From: Peiella sedimenti
GTDB taxonomy: Bacteria; Pseudomonadota; Alphaproteobacteria; Caulobacterales; Caulobacteraceae
Direction: 5' to 3'
DNA length: 64,000 bases
Assembly (NCBI RefSeq): GCF_030504955.1
Contig: NZ_JAUKTR010000005.1
Span: forward strand, 62,001 to 126,000
Numbering within the stretch: the stretch's first letter is position 1; the number at the start of each line of letters is the position of its first letter. Positions 63,617 through 64,000 of this stretch are shown one piece after another. The notes beneath the pieces are model-generated. The model did no database searches and was not told the DNA's origin. It saw only the letters and a program-made list of their open reading frames with translations. A program made the position numbers and the translations under genes.

Positions 63617-64000
63617 TTACGCAGCCAGCCTCCCCACGTGCTGACGACACCGGTCCCTGCACCGCTCGAACTGCGTGGGGTGCTCAAGCGCCCATTCGTA
63701 GCTCGTCGCACACAGCGCCTCTAGCGTCTCCGGGGGGACCAAAGGTTGCTGTGTAGTGTCCATAGCACCCAGCAGTCTAGGACAAGCCCCGATTTCAGCG
63801 ACGATGCGAAACGGTTTCGCGGCCTCAAACCTGAGGATTTTACCCTCCAGGACCGGGTTCGATGTGACCGTTTTGACGATCTCGCGCTTGTCCCCCTCTT
63901 CGCCGCCCGAAAACCAATCCATGGCGTACTTGCTGAACGCGAGCACGGTCTCGGCGGGTTCGATGTACCTGACGGTATCAGGCCCTTGCGGGCCGCTTCG
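63617..64000 (-). CDS. C-terminus of a probable large serine recombinase, with repeat-derived tail (partial)
   Basis: The frame is open from the window edge to 63617, 127 residues. The first 80 resemble the C-terminal end of large serine recombinases (ETVLAFSKYAMDWFSG, DKREIVKTVTSNPVLEGKIL, then AAKPFRIVAEIG). The last 48 residues (from the ATG codon at 63763, MDTTQQPLVPPETLEALCAT) equal the free-standing small proteins of repeat copies 1 and 2. The catalytic domain lies outside the window. It is the best candidate for the enzyme that moved this island. Confidence 0.65.
   Translation of the reverse strand, partial: RSGPQGPDTVRYIEPAETVLAFSKYAMDWFSGGEEGDKREIVKTVTSNPVLEGKILRFEAAKPFRIVAEIGACPRLLGAMDTTQQPLVPPETLEALCATSYEWALEHPTQFERCRDRCRQHVGRLAA
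63668..63780. repeat. Repeat copy 3, short (about 110 bp)
   Basis: It shares the GAACTG to GGGTGCT part of repeats 1 and 2 (GGTGCTCAAGCGCCCATTCG and ACCAAAGGTTGCTGTGTAGT). It lacks the 65-residue gene. It forms the 3' end of the recombinase frame and borders the right side of the ubiquitin-like module. Confidence 0.85.

Larger units (their letters stand above)
25160..64000. mobile_element. Genomic island inserted in comM (left end; right end outside the window)
   Basis: From the comM break to the right edge all genes are accessory types: small regulators, conjugation-type ATPases, ArdC, toxins, a RiPP cluster and several defence-like systems. GC content drops in several blocks (about 42.1-44.9 kb and 59.2-63.6 kb). 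A probable serine recombinase lies at the right edge. The missing 5' part of comM should lie beyond 64000 if the whole is one insertion. More than one element could be nested here. Confidence 0.75.

Overview
The window is GC-rich DNA from an alphaproteobacterium, most likely Caulobacterales (Brevundimonas or Caulobacter-like). The evidence is a SciP-type DUF1153 regulator next to the flgE-flgD-fliK hook genes, a sigma-54-type promoter in front of fliK, CarD, a UdgX plus radical-SAM repair pair, and purE-purK. No tRNA, rRNA or CRISPR array was seen.

Bases 1-24600 look like core chromosome. In order they hold: a short unknown gene; an Mla-type lipid transport operon (permease, ATPase, MCE protein, lipoprotein); the UdgX/radical-SAM pair; an FbpABC ferric iron importer; sciP; the hook operon; a flavodoxin-like reductase and an SDR; a GGDEF protein; purE-purK; an S4 protein, NTF2-like protein, FdxA ferredoxin, winged-helix protein and VOC protein; CarD; a DUF3617 protein; rpmB; an S41 protease; and an HNH nuclease.

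At about 25160 the comM (Mg-chelatase-like) gene is cut off. Only its 3' third remains, and from there to the right edge the window is accessory DNA. I read 25160-64000 as one side of a large genomic island inserted in comM. A probable large serine recombinase, truncated by the window edge, sits at the far right. Cargo from left to right: small regulators; a DUF2235-LysM hydrolase and a secreted DRGH nuclease; a RiPP cluster (Cys/Asp-rich precursor with a double-glycine-type leader, ATP-grasp enzyme, zinc-ribbon protein, HlyD adaptor, C39-peptidase ABC exporter) with a divergent secreted protein; a HerA/TraD-like ATPase with a C-terminal nuclease-like domain; a 2OG oxygenase, cyclase and XRE operon in lower-GC DNA; a second TraD-like ATPase and an ArdC-like protein; a five-gene membrane operon with MotA/ZorA-like and OmpA/ZorB-like subunits; a SPARDA short-Argonaute system; DUF2026 and RES proteins; an SNase pair; an MBL plus membrane-protein pair; and a ubiquitin-like module (multiubiquitin, ThiF, DUF6527).

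The last two modules are separated by near-identical copies of a roughly 470 bp repeat that carries two small genes. A shorter third copy is fused to the end of the recombinase gene. This suggests stepwise cargo gain next to the recombinase. The most novel-looking items are the RiPP cluster, the ZorAB-like five-gene operon, and the repeat-bounded cargo end.
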